Below, piece after piece: positions 38,801 to 48,053 of a stretch of 63,512 nucleotides of DNA (positions are counted from its first letter, which is position 1; each line of letters starts with the position of its first letter). The translations under genes were made by a program, and so were the position numbers. The notes beneath the pieces were generated by a model. That model made no database searches. It had not been told where the DNA came from and was given only the letters and a program-made list of their open reading frames with translations. The stretch lies in contig CAKZOX010000201.1 in assembly GCA_937138295.1 (NCBI GenBank), positions 1 to 63,512 on the forward strand, written 5' to 3'. The DNA comes from an uncultured Campylobacteraceae bacterium. Lineage in GTDB: Bacteria; Campylobacterota; Campylobacteria; Campylobacterales; Arcobacteraceae.

Positions 38801-39010
38801 GATGACTTTGAACTAATTAAGGAAATTGAAATTCTAATTGTTAAAACTCAAGATTTTAGTTTAATTACATCATCTGAAGTAAATCAAATCATTGAACATT
38901 TACCAATAGGATTTAATAAAGAATTAAAAGAAGAGTTATCAAAAGTATTTAAAACTAAAGACTATGATAAGTTAGAAAAAGTTCTAACAGATATTAAGGA
39001 AGGATTATAA
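35837..39010 (+). CDS. Hybrid sensor histidine kinase with two receivers and HPt
   Basis: A 1057-residue phosphorelay protein. Order: TM1 (12-32), periplasmic Cache-like sensor (about 40-295), TM2 (303-323), HisKA with H356 in ANMSHEIRTPLNG, ATPase (LIGNAVKFTHEG, EDTGIGIS, GGTGLGLTISKNL), REC1 (about 597-715; LIVDDDS, LLDCNMP), REC2 (about 728-845; VEDNEINQ, FMDLQMPNMDG) and a C-terminal HPt domain with His in LIHKLKGSSGNF. The sensor matches that of the kinase at 31200. It lacks its own DNA-binding or enzymatic output, so the HPt must pass phosphate on, most simply to the REC protein encoded 1 base downstream. Confidence 0.93.
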   Translation: MSSAIRYLNQFKIFLIICFYSLTLIGIFLLVDKYIYENQTKKELLNNSVEVLNNSKQFSDNYFKSKEKLVTSISKSQAFNDYLSEVTIYRDNIKDLFLAIARNQSDIMQIRFIDNNGMEKVRVDRKNIGDKAKLVRNKNLQDKSNRYYFTSDLNKKDEIWFSNLDLNMEKGKVQVPFVPTVRIIKPIYGANSFNGIIIINFFAKTFLDQLVQSSLYDIVIFDSNSNVIRHYDKKYDWNEYTKVKYDIKKEIGISIQDVKTNGKVLGDDFSIKKFDMPFENDFFIKYKINSDYLKNSVSSKYNTYIIVLFFVLIFVLVFSFFVSKLFNRLIQDIFISQDKAINASKAKSEFLANMSHEIRTPLNGVLGLIQLTLDTNLDKRQQDYLFKAKSSSNALLTVINDILDYSKIEAGKLTLKKQEFVLQNLLDSVTDLFGFKIHEKGIKLIFEIDSNVPNILVSDSLRISQILNNLIGNAVKFTHEGKIIVHLKLLEKNEKDKTANIEFCVEDTGIGISESDLKRLFNSFVQAEDTNTKKYGGTGLGLTISKNLTSLLGGDIRVESTKGVGSKFIFNIQCQYRDNLNSVEIKKFMTNKKFLIVDDDSTQILYLETILGSWNANFVSVNDGFKAIELLKDYKFDYILLDCNMPIINGVDVLKTLKEKGIDVPFIIMVTAYEKNDLVDRLKNENVNINKILSKPFTPSILFEEIISESKKLDKSKNHLALDVVFSGKVLLVEDNEINQLVASKFLERFGLTVEIANDGIEAVDMTDKNEYKLIFMDLQMPNMDGFEATKIIREKGNTTPIIALSAAVMQKDREQTSEVGMNKHIAKPIVIDELREILLEYLDVCDEKEVEQKDLTVNANFSMEEENKNSNLQIYGLDVENFCESTGIGQEDLLHMLESYYNTNKNLVDILQTIEIDSKEFSDLIHKLKGSSGNFHLNSIYKLCVEIEKSLDVNASIQEYLEKLFVELDLTLESINGVLLKESSEQIDDFELIKEIEILIVKTQDFSLITSSEVNQIIEHLPIGFNKELKEELSKVFKTKDYDKLEKVLTDIKEGL

Positions 39011-39011
39011 A

Positions 39012-40184
39012 ATGATTAATAAAACTATATTAGTTGTAGATGATGAAGAATCAAATCTATATCTTTTAAATAATTTATTATCATCAACATACGATGTAAA
39101 ATCTGCCTATAGCGCGCAACATGCTTTAAATATTTTGAATAAAATAGAAGTTGATTTGATTTTATTAGATATACAAATGCCAGAAATGGATGGTTTTGAA
39201 ATGGCATTTAAATTAAAAGAAGATGAAAAGCTAGCTGATATTCCAATCATATTTTTAACAGCACAAAAGGAAGAAAAAACAATTTCTTATGCTTTTAATT
39301 TGGGTGCAGAAGACTACATCACAAAACCATTTTTAAAAGAAGAATTGAAAGCTAGAGTTCATACTCATTTAAAAACAAGAGAATTACAACAAAGACTAAC
39401 TAAACAAAATGAAGTTCAATCAAACATACTGATAAATCAGGCAAGGTTGTCATTTTTAGATGATATTATTAAATCTGTTTCACTAAAATGTAAGATGCCA
39501 ATTAGTTTTATTGAAGCTAATTTAACTAATTTAAAAAGTGCATATTTAAGTGATGAAATGACTCAAGATTACTTTTTATCAAATGTAAATAGAAGTATTG
39601 AAAATATAAAAATAATAGAAGAACTTGTAAAAGAGTTTAATGAATATTTCTCAAAAGAGTCTAAAGATGAGAATTTTAATATTATTGTTTTAATTAAAAA
39701 AGTACTTGATATATTAAATGCAACAATGGTAAAACATGCTATTTATAGTATTATTGAAATTGAAAATGAGCAATTAAATTTATTTGATATTCAATATGAG
39801 GATAGTAGATTTGATATGTACGGCAAAAAAAATGACTTTATGCAAGTGCTAATTAATATCTTAAATAATGCAAAAGAATCAATCTGTGAAAGATTTGAAA
39901 CTGTATCTGAATTCCCTGAGGGATTAATAAAAATTAATCTTAGTGTAGATGGTGAAAATGATATAAAAATAGAAATTCATGATAATGGATTAGGGTTAAA
40001 TAATAGTACAAAAGAAAGAATGTTTGAACCATATTTCAGCACTAAAGATGTAGTTGAAAATTCAGGTATTGGTTTATATATGTGTAAAAAAATTATAGAA
40101 GAAAATATGAATTCAACGATTGATATTGTAAATAACGAAGATGATTTTGGAGCAGTTTGTATCTTAAATATTAAAAAGAGTTAA
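39012..40184 (+). CDS. Response regulator fused to a pseudo-histidine kinase
   Basis: A 390-residue protein. REC is at residues 5-120 with acidic DDEES, phospho-acceptor D53 (LLDIQMPEMDG) and Lys in YITKPF. The C-terminal ATPase domain (about 270-388) keeps N-box (LINILNNAKESI), G1 (IHDNGLGLN) and G2 (SGIGLYMCKKII). The dimerization helix, aligned with IAHQWRQPL of neighbouring kinases, reads VSLKCKMPI (156-164): Leu158 replaces the phospho-accepting His. It therefore should not autophosphorylate and may act as an ATP-dependent scaffold or phosphate sink for the upstream HPt. Ends in a bidirectional terminator. Confidence 0.87.
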   Translation: MINKTILVVDDEESNLYLLNNLLSSTYDVKSAYSAQHALNILNKIEVDLILLDIQMPEMDGFEMAFKLKEDEKLADIPIIFLTAQKEEKTISYAFNLGAEDYITKPFLKEELKARVHTHLKTRELQQRLTKQNEVQSNILINQARLSFLDDIIKSVSLKCKMPISFIEANLTNLKSAYLSDEMTQDYFLSNVNRSIENIKIIEELVKEFNEYFSKESKDENFNIIVLIKKVLDILNATMVKHAIYSIIEIENEQLNLFDIQYEDSRFDMYGKKNDFMQVLINILNNAKESICERFETVSEFPEGLIKINLSVDGENDIKIEIHDNGLGLNNSTKERMFEPYFSTKDVVENSGIGLYMCKKIIEENMNSTIDIVNNEDDFGAVCILNIKKS

Positions 40185-40199
40185 AAAAACTCTTTTTAA
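40171..40199. terminator. Bidirectional terminator between the REC-pseudokinase and the suf operon
   Basis: Perfect 12-bp stem TTAAAAAGAGTT (40171-40182) with AACTCTTTTTAA (40188-40199), five-base loop. Both stop codons (40182-40184 plus; 40196-40198 minus) are within the hairpin. Confidence 0.8.
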
Positions 40200-40546
40200 A
40201 ATGGCATAGCAGCTCCACTAGCACCCATAACTTCTCTTGCTTCTTCAGTCATTTTTTCAGGACTCCATGGGGGATTAAAAGTTAAATTAACTTTTGCCTC
40301 ATCTACTAAATCAACTGCTAAAGTTACGTATTTTACTTGTTCTACTAATGATTCAGCAACCGGACATGCAGGACTTGTTAAAGTCATTTCAATAATTGCA
40401 TGTAAATAGTTGTTTTTGTATTCTAAATCAATATTGTAAATTAACCCTAAATCATAAATATTAGCAGGTATTTCAGGGTCAAATACATTTTTTAAATTTT
40501 TTATAATTTGTTCTTTAATTTCATCAAAATTAGCATCTTTTGACAT
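40196..40546 (-). CDS. sufT: Fe-S assembly protein of the DUF59/SufT (MIP18) family
   Basis: A 116-residue protein with FDPEIPANIYDLGLIYNI and the MTLTSPACPVAESL segment with the conserved Cys of this family. SufT-type proteins help mature Fe-S proteins, especially under high demand. It is the last gene of sufBCDSE-sufT, 18 bases after sufE. Members of the same family also include PaaD and Mrp-type companions, but the operon supports SufT. Confidence 0.88.
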   Translation of the reverse strand: MSKDANFDEIKEQIIKNLKNVFDPEIPANIYDLGLIYNIDLEYKNNYLHAIIEMTLTSPACPVAESLVEQVKYVTLAVDLVDEAKVNLTFNPPWSPEKMTEEAREVMGASGAAMPF

Positions 40547-40564
40547 TATATATCCTTTGTTTCT

Positions 40565-40972
40565 CTAAGCTTGTAAAGCATATTCTTTTATTTTTTTTAT
40601 CATTCCTATTACACCGCTTTGTCTATTTGGAGTAATAACTTCGCTTAGTCCAAGTTCATAAACTATATCCATATCAACTTCTTTTAATTCATCAATTGTG
40701 CTATTAGAAAATATTTTTAAAATAATATAAACTAAACCTTTAACAATAATAGCATCACTTGTACCTTTGAATATCAGTTTGTCTTCATTTTTTTCACAGA
40801 TAAGCCAAACTTGAGAAGTACATCCATGAACTAAGTTTTCAGGAACTTGGAACTTTTCATCAAATTTTTCTAGTTTTTTCCCTAAATCTATAATATATTC
40901 ATATTTTTGCAATTCATCTTCAAAAAAATCTAAATCTTCTTTTATATCTTCAACTCTTTGTTCAATACTCAT
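40565..40972 (-). CDS. sufE: Sulfur-transfer protein SufE
   Basis: A 135-residue cytosolic protein that accepts persulfide sulfur from SufS and passes it to SufB. The acceptor Cys is in ENLVHGCTSQVWL, and the N-terminal helix pattern DLDFFEDELQKYEYIIDLGKKL is the usual SufE start. It is 5 bases after sufS. Confidence 0.92.
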   Translation of the reverse strand: MSIEQRVEDIKEDLDFFEDELQKYEYIIDLGKKLEKFDEKFQVPENLVHGCTSQVWLICEKNEDKLIFKGTSDAIIVKGLVYIILKIFSNSTIDELKEVDMDIVYELGLSEVITPNRQSGVIGMIKKIKEYALQA

Positions 40973-40977
40973 TTTTC

Positions 40978-42162
40978 TTAATCCTTTAACATTTTAAGTG
41001 CTCTTTTTAAAGCTTCTATAAACATATTTATATCATTTAAATCATTATAAAATGCAAGGCTTACTCTAATTGTTCCATTTATACCTAGTTGTTTCATAAT
41101 AGGTTGTGCACAATGGTGACCAACTCTTAGTGCTATTTTCATTTTATCCACTAAAATTCCAATATCATCATGGCTTATACCTTTTATATTAAAACTTCTA
41201 CTTCCAACACTGTCATGAATATCATTGTAAAAAACTATATCATCTATCTTTCTTAATTCAGTGTCTAAATATTGGTACAATTCATTCTCTATAACTTCAA
41301 TATTTTCATAACCTACATGAGAAATATAATTTAGTGCTTCAGCAAACCCTATAACACCTGCAATATTTTGAGTACCAGCTTCATATTTATATGGGCTTGG
41401 TAATAGTGTTGAACTATTAAAATCAACTTGATCAATAGTTGCACCACCTGTTTGATAGTGTTCAACCTCATCTAAATATTTTTCTTTTATATAAATAGCT
41501 CCAACACCTGTTGGTGCAAATGTTTTATGTCCAGACATTGCAAAAAAATCACAATCCATTACTTGCATATCAACTTTTAAGTGTGCTAAACTTTGTGCTC
41601 CATCAACCATAACAACAGCACCATAAGAATGAGCAAGTTTAGTTATTGCAGTAATATCATGAATTTTTCCAAATGCATTGGATATATGAGTTACACTTAC
41701 AAAGCTATTTGGATTTGCTTTTAATAACTCTTCAAAGTTTTCCATATCAAAATCAAGATTATCATTACACTTTACAACTTCAAGACCATTACCTAAACTT
41801 CTTCCTTGCATATGCCAAGGAACAATATTAGAATGATGCTCTAAACTAGAAATAATTACTGTTTTGAATTTTTTAGCAAAAGATGTAGCAATGAAATTAA
41901 TAGATTCAGTTACACCTTTTGTAAAAATAATCTCCTCATTTTTTGAAGCATTAATAAACTCTTTTACAGTTTTTCTTGCATTTTCAAATTTTTGAGTTGC
42001 TTTATTTGCATCTCCAAAATTACTTCTATGTGTATTTGCACAATATTTTTCATAATAATCAACTTGTGAGTCAATTACTGATTTTGGTTTTTGAGTAGTA
42101 GCACCATTATCTAAATAGGTAATGTCACTATTACTAAAATATGGAAAATCTTTTTTAAACAT
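40978..42162 (-). CDS. sufS: Cysteine desulfurase SufS
   Basis: A 394-residue PLP enzyme that takes sulfur from cysteine. The Schiff-base Lys is in AMSGHKTFAPTGVG and the persulfide Cys in RVGHHCAQP, in the short loop typical of group II desulfurases that need SufE. THRSNFGDANKAT and VTHISNAFGKIHD complete the family pattern. The gene overlaps sufD by 8 bases. Confidence 0.95.
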   Translation of the reverse strand: MFKKDFPYFSNSDITYLDNGATTQKPKSVIDSQVDYYEKYCANTHRSNFGDANKATQKFENARKTVKEFINASKNEEIIFTKGVTESINFIATSFAKKFKTVIISSLEHHSNIVPWHMQGRSLGNGLEVVKCNDNLDFDMENFEELLKANPNSFVSVTHISNAFGKIHDITAITKLAHSYGAVVMVDGAQSLAHLKVDMQVMDCDFFAMSGHKTFAPTGVGAIYIKEKYLDEVEHYQTGGATIDQVDFNSSTLLPSPYKYEAGTQNIAGVIGFAEALNYISHVGYENIEVIENELYQYLDTELRKIDDIVFYNDIHDSVGSRSFNIKGISHDDIGILVDKMKIALRVGHHCAQPIMKQLGINGTIRVSLAFYNDLNDINMFIEALKRALKMLKD

Positions 42163-43186
42163 AACTTTCCCTTTTGTAAGTTTTTAAGAACTCTTGTATA
42201 TCTTCATTTTCTACACATGAATAAATATGTTGTTCAAAGGCATCTAATAAAATCTCATAGGCTTTGTCTTTGTTAATACCTCTACTTTGAAGATATAGTA
42301 ATTGTTCTTTATCTAAAGTACCTGTTGTAGTACCGTGACTAGCTTCAAGTTCATCTATTTTAATTTCAAGATGAGGTTGAGCAAAAATCTCAGCATCATT
42401 ACTTAAAAGTATAGTGTTTGAATTTTGGAATGCTTTTGAACCAATTCCTTGTTCATTTACGATAGATTTTGCTTTAAAAACTGCTTTTGAACTATCTTTT
42501 AAAGTATGTTTAAAATTTATATCACTTGTTGAATTTTCATTTTCATGTACTGTTTTAATTAAATTTGAACTATTAGCATTATTTGAAAGTTTTACTAAAC
42601 CATTTAAATTATATGTACAGTTTTTTTCTTTGATGTGATTAACATACTCATTAATACTAAGACCATTTCCAAACTCAAAATTTGTAATATTTAACTTACT
42701 ATTTTGACCTTGATTAATATTTAGGTTATAGTTTAAACTTGCATCTTGTGAATAATCTTGTACTTTTACATATTCAAATTCACTATCATTACCAAGACTA
42801 ATATTTCTTAAAACACTGTATGAACTATTTGTGTTTGTTGCAAATACCTCAACAACTTGTGCTTTAATATTTTCTTCAATCACAATTTCTAAGTTATTTG
42901 TAAATAGCGTTTCTTCATCATTTAATTTATGAACTAAAAATATTGGTTCTGGAGTATTTGAAGTGATTTTTAAAACCTTAGTTTCATTATCTAAAGTTTT
43001 AACTACTTCAAATAGTTTTGAATCATAGTTTCTTTCATCTAAATAAATTTCTAAACCCATTATGTCAAGTTGATGTTTTTCTATTTTTTTAAAATTTTTT
43101 GTAAATAATTTTTCAAAATCAACTTTTAAATACTCTTCTTCTTTTTTTGAAGGAAGATTTATATTATTTAATTCATTTACTTTCAT
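42155..43186 (-). CDS. sufD: SufD scaffold subunit
   Basis: A 343-residue right-handed beta-helix protein, partner of SufB and SufC. The N-terminal 200 residues are poorly conserved as usual. The C-terminal signature is present: AQPHLEIKIDELEASHGTTTGTLDKEQLLYLQSRGI, including the conserved His. It overlaps sufC by 14 bases. Confidence 0.92.
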   Translation of the reverse strand: MKVNELNNINLPSKKEEEYLKVDFEKLFTKNFKKIEKHQLDIMGLEIYLDERNYDSKLFEVVKTLDNETKVLKITSNTPEPIFLVHKLNDEETLFTNNLEIVIEENIKAQVVEVFATNTNSSYSVLRNISLGNDSEFEYVKVQDYSQDASLNYNLNINQGQNSKLNITNFEFGNGLSINEYVNHIKEKNCTYNLNGLVKLSNNANSSNLIKTVHENENSTSDINFKHTLKDSSKAVFKAKSIVNEQGIGSKAFQNSNTILLSNDAEIFAQPHLEIKIDELEASHGTTTGTLDKEQLLYLQSRGINKDKAYEILLDAFEQHIYSCVENEDIQEFLKTYKRESYV

Positions 43187-43928
43187 CTTTTATTCCTATT
43201 CCCTCAAAACCTTTTTTATCTAGTTCTAAAGCCAGGTTGTAATCTCCCGTTTTTTCAATTTTACCGTTGTTTATGATGTGTACATAATCAGGTTTAATTA
43301 ATTCTAATAATCTATCATAGTGTGTAATCATAATGATTGATCTTTTACCATCTAACATGTCATTAATTACATTAGCAACTGTTTTAATAGCATCAACATC
43401 AAGTCCAGAGTCAATTTCATCTAACATGATTAGGTCAGGTTGTAGCATTAAAAGTTGAATTAATTCATTTCTTTTTTTCTCACCACCACTGAAACCATCA
43501 TTTAAATCTCTTTGTAAAAGTTTTCTATCAATATTAAACTTTCCAGTTTCTTCTTTTATGTGTTTTAAGAAGTCCATTGCATCAATTTCATCTTTACCTT
43601 CAAAGGCTCTTTTTTCATTTAATGCTGTTTTTAAGAAGTAACTATTATTTACTCCTGGAACTTCAACAGGATTCTGAAAACTCATAAAAATACCTTCATT
43701 AGCTCTACTAGCAACATCCATTTCTAAAAGGTCTTTGTTTTTATAAGTAACTACACCGTCACTTACTTCACAGTCATAATGACCACTTAGTGTTTTTACT
43801 AGTGTTGATTTACCAGCACCATTAGTTCCCATAATAGCGTGAACTTCTCCTGGATTAACTTTTAAATCTAATCCCTTTAAAATCTCTTTATCATTTATGT
43901 TTACATGTAAATTTTCTATATTTAACAT
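43173..43928 (-). CDS. sufC: Fe-S assembly ATPase SufC
   Basis: A 251-residue ABC-type ATPase of the SufBCD scaffold: Walker A GTNGAGKST, signature FSGGEKKRNE, Walker B LIMLDEIDSGLD and switch His in MITHYDRLL. The KKRNE extension after the signature and DEIDSGLD are diagnostic for SufC. It lies between sufB (22-base gap) and sufD (overlap). Confidence 0.96.
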   Translation of the reverse strand: MLNIENLHVNINDKEILKGLDLKVNPGEVHAIMGTNGAGKSTLVKTLSGHYDCEVSDGVVTYKNKDLLEMDVASRANEGIFMSFQNPVEVPGVNNSYFLKTALNEKRAFEGKDEIDAMDFLKHIKEETGKFNIDRKLLQRDLNDGFSGGEKKRNELIQLLMLQPDLIMLDEIDSGLDVDAIKTVANVINDMLDGKRSIIMITHYDRLLELIKPDYVHIINNGKIEKTGDYNLALELDKKGFEGIGIKDESK

Positions 43929-43950
43929 TTTAATTCCTTAAACATGTGGA

Positions 43951-45387
43951 TTAACCCACACTTCCTTCTAGTGATATATTTAATAATTCTTTTGCTTCAG
44001 CAGCAAATTCCATTGGTAATTCTTTTAATACTTCTTTACAGAATCCATTTACAATCATTGCAATTGCATTTTCTTCACTAATACCTCTTTGAGTAATATA
44101 AAACAATTGCTCATCAGAAATTTTTGAAGTTGTTGCTTCATGCTCAATATTTGCATTCATGTTTTTAATTTCATGGTATGGATAAGTATGTGCTTGACAG
44201 TGATTTCCAATTAATAGTGAATCACATTCTGAAATATTTCTTGCATTTTCAGCTGTTTTAGCAACTTTTACTAATCCTCTATAAGCATTTACTCCATGCA
44301 TTGCACTAATACCTTTTGAGATGATTGTTGATTTAGTGTTTTTACCTAAATGTATCATCTTAGTTCCTGTATCTGCTTGCTGACCTTTTGATGAAATAGC
44401 TACTGAATAAAATTCACCAACGCTATTTTCACCAGCTAATACACATGATGGATATTTCCAAGTTAAACTAGAACCAGTTTCAACTTGTGTCCAAGAGATT
44501 TTAGAATTATCTCCTTTACACTTACCTCTTTTTGTAACGAAATTTAAAATTCCACCTTTACCTTCATCATCACCTGGATACCAGTTTTGAATAGTTGAAT
44601 ATTTTATTTGAGAATTTTCAAGGGCAACTAATTCAACAACTGCAGCATGAAGTTGTCTTTCATCTCTTTGAGGAGCTGAACAACCTTCATTATATGATAC
44701 GTATGAGTTATCATCACAGATGATTAAAGTTCTTTCGAACTGACCTGTATTTAGAGCATTTATTCTAAAATATGTTGATAATTCCATTGGACATCTTGTG
44801 TTTGGTGGAATATAAACAAAACTACCATCTGTAAATACAGCAGAGTTTAAACATGCAAAATAGTTATCTGCCACAGGAACAACCGATGCTAAATATTTTT
44901 TAAGTAATTCTGGGTGGTTATTTGCAGCTTCACTAATAGAGCAAAATATAATTCCTAATTCTTCAAGCTCTTTTTGGAAAGTTGTTTTAACTGATACTGA
45001 ATCAAATACAGCATCAACTGCAACACCTGCTAACATCTTTTGTTCTTCTAATGGAATACCTAATTTTTCATAAGTTTTTAAAATCTCTGGATCTACTTCA
45101 TCTAATGAATCTAATGCTTTTTTTGGAGCACTATAATATGCAATATCTTGGTAGTCAATTTCTGGGTAGTCTAAGCTTGCCCAATCTGGTTCTTCCATTT
45201 TTAACCATTTTTTATAAGCTTTTAATCTAAAATCTAAAAGCCAACTAGGTTCTTCTTTTTTAGCACTAATTGCTTTGATAACATCTTCATTTAATCCAAC
45301 TGGGAAAGTGTCACTTTCTACTAAAGTTTCAAATCCTAGTTTGTATTCGTTATTAACAATTTTTTGTATATCTTTGTTGTCACTCAT
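43951..45387 (-). CDS. sufB: Fe-S scaffold protein SufB
   Basis: A 478-residue scaffold on which clusters are built. Seen: [65 protein letters not shown] and [16 protein letters not shown]. The conserved Cys and the C-terminal Glu/His region ([22 protein letters not shown]) for sulfur acceptance are there. First gene of the suf operon. The start ATG has GGAG 7 bases upstream. A palindrome (45415-45433) overlaps the predicted transcription start. Confidence 0.96.
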   Translation of the reverse strand: MSDNKDIQKIVNNEYKLGFETLVESDTFPVGLNEDVIKAISAKKEEPSWLLDFRLKAYKKWLKMEEPDWASLDYPEIDYQDIAYYSAPKKALDSLDEVDPEILKTYEKLGIPLEEQKMLAGVAVDAVFDSVSVKTTFQKELEELGIIFCSISEAANNHPELLKKYLASVVPVADNYFACLNSAVFTDGSFVYIPPNTRCPMELSTYFRINALNTGQFERTLIICDDNSYVSYNEGCSAPQRDERQLHAAVVELVALENSQIKYSTIQNWYPGDDEGKGGILNFVTKRGKCKGDNSKISWTQVETGSSLTWKYPSCVLAGENSVGEFYSVAISSKGQQADTGTKMIHLGKNTKSTIISKGISAMHGVNAYRGLVKVAKTAENARNISECDSLLIGNHCQAHTYPYHEIKNMNANIEHEATTSKISDEQLFYITQRGISEENAIAMIVNGFCKEVLKELPMEFAAEAKELLNISLEGSVG

Positions 45388-45414
45388 TTGGGGACTCCAA
45401 TAAATTATTTTAAA

Positions 45415-45433
45415 TAGGACATTTTTTGTCCTA
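45415..45433. promoter_or_regulatory. Candidate sulfur/Fe-S operator, site 1 (sufB)
   Basis: TAGGACATTTTTTGTCCTA: perfect 7-bp half-sites around 5 bases. On the minus strand an extended -10 TGCTACAAT (45439-45447) lies just upstream, so the element covers the expected start of sufB transcription, the position of a repressor site. Confidence 0.7.
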
Positions 45434-45438
45434 ATTGA

Positions 45439-45447
45439 ATTGTAGCA
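45439..45447 (-). promoter_or_regulatory. Extended -10 of the suf operon
   Basis: TGCTACAAT on the minus strand, about 50 bases before the sufB ATG, with the operator candidate immediately downstream. Confidence 0.5.
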
Positions 45448-45503
45448 AATTTTTATTTTAAAAGTAAAGGAAAATTAAACATATTTATAAATTTAATAAA
45501 TAT

Positions 45504-45560
45504 AGGTAACATTTGATAAAATACCATTCTAACAATATGATGAGAAATAAAATGTTACCT
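45504..45560. repeat. Long-spaced inverted repeat between suf and nif promoters
   Basis: AGGTAACATTT (45504-45514) and AAATGTTACCT (45550-45560) are perfect 11-bp inverted arms separated by 35 bases. No gene covers them. They could be a cruciform or RNA stem, or two copies of a protein-binding half-site. No role can be assigned. Confidence 0.55.
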
Positions 45561-45592
45561 TTTGGAATAAATCAAATTAAGATGATTTTAAT

Positions 45593-45611
45593 TAAGACAA
45601 GTTTTATCCTA
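45593..45611. promoter_or_regulatory. Candidate sulfur/Fe-S operator, site 2 (nifS)
   Basis: TAAGACAAGTTTTATCCTA shares 15 of 19 bases with the sufB element and 17 of 19 with site 3. A -10 candidate TAGAAT follows directly (45614-45619), so the element overlaps the promoter of nifS-nifU. Confidence 0.6.
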
Positions 45612-45639
45612 TTTAGAATAAAATACGAAAAATTTATGA

Positions 45640-46872
<1,233 letters not shown>

Positions 46873-46902
46873 TAAAAAGAATTTATATAAAGGATTATTA
46901 AA

Positions 46903-47883
46903 ATGGCAAAAAATGATTTAATAAGCGGTTCAATTTGGGATGAATACTCAAATGAAGTTGTAAATAGAATGAATAGCCCTCAACATCAAGGTGAAATCAC
47001 TGAAGAAAGAGCAAAAGAATTAGGAGCAAAATTAATTGTTGCTGATTTTGGTGCTGAATCTTGTGGTGATGCAGTTAGATTATACTGGGCTGTTAATGAA
47101 GAAACTGATGAGATTTTAGAATCAAAATTCAAATCTTTTGGTTGTGGTACTGCAATTGCATCATCAGATGTTATGGCTGAGTTATGTGTTGGTAAGACAG
47201 TTGATGAAGCTGTAAAGATTACAAACATTGATGTTGAAAAAGCATTAAGAGATAATCCAGAAACTCCAGCTGTTCCACCTCAAAAAATGCACTGTTCAGT
47301 TATGGCTTATGATGTTATCAAAAAAGCTGCATCTGAGTATAAAGGTGTAGATATGGAATCATTCGAAACTGAAGTTATTGTTTGTGAATGTGCAAGAGTT
47401 TCTTTAGGAACTTTAAAAGAAGTAATTAAAATTAACAACTTAAATAGTGTTGAAGAAATTACTGATTTTACAAAAGCTGGTGCTTTCTGTAAATCATGTG
47501 TTAAACCAGGTGGACATGAAGCTATGGATCACTACTTAGTAGATATCTTAGCTGATACTAGAAAAGAAATGGACGAAGAAAAAATGACTGCAGCTGCTGA
47601 TGCTAGTATTGCTGGTGATTTAACATTTGATAAAATGACTATTGTTCAAAGAATCAAAGCTGTTGATGAAGTTTTAGATACTGAAATTAGACCAATGTTA
47701 GCTATGGATGGTGGTAATATGGAAATTATCGATATCAAAGAAAACTTACCACATTATGATTTATATATCAGATACTTAGGAGCATGTTCAGGATGTTCGT
47801 CAGGGAGTACTGGAACATTATACGCAATTGAATCAGTTTTACAACAAAAAATTGATGAAAACTTAAGAGTTTTACCAGTTTAA
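46903..47883 (+). CDS. nifU: Fe-S scaffold NifU (three-domain)
   Basis: A 326-residue modular scaffold. N-terminal IscU-like domain with three Cys (FGAESCGD, GCGTAIASSDVMAELC, KMHCSVMA), central [2Fe-2S] BFD-like domain (VCECARVS through AFCKSCVKPGG), and C-terminal Nfu domain with CSGCSSG. All expected Cys ligands are present, so it should be fully functional. Paired with nifS and followed by a strong terminator. Confidence 0.96.
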   Translation: MAKNDLISGSIWDEYSNEVVNRMNSPQHQGEITEERAKELGAKLIVADFGAESCGDAVRLYWAVNEETDEILESKFKSFGCGTAIASSDVMAELCVGKTVDEAVKITNIDVEKALRDNPETPAVPPQKMHCSVMAYDVIKKAASEYKGVDMESFETEVIVCECARVSLGTLKEVIKINNLNSVEEITDFTKAGAFCKSCVKPGGHEAMDHYLVDILADTRKEMDEEKMTAAADASIAGDLTFDKMTIVQRIKAVDEVLDTEIRPMLAMDGGNMEIIDIKENLPHYDLYIRYLGACSGCSSGSTGTLYAIESVLQQKIDENLRVLPV

Positions 47884-47920
47884 TTTTTAAAATAACTATT
47901 TTATAACAAATAAACTTTAC

Positions 47921-47951
47921 AAAAGGGAGCCTATGTATTAGGCTCCCTTTT
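47921..47951 (+). terminator. Intrinsic terminator after nifU
   Basis: Perfect 13-bp stem, 47921-47933 (AAAAGGGAGCCTA) with 47939-47951 (TAGGCTCCCTTTT), five-base loop, followed by more T. The strongest terminator in the window. Confidence 0.93.
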
Positions 47952-48053
47952 TTGTTTGTATCTTTTAAATGACACTTTATAACGTTTTAAGTATAAATAA
48001 AGTGGATCAATCATATAATTCTTATTGGGACATATAAAAGTTAAAGATATGAA

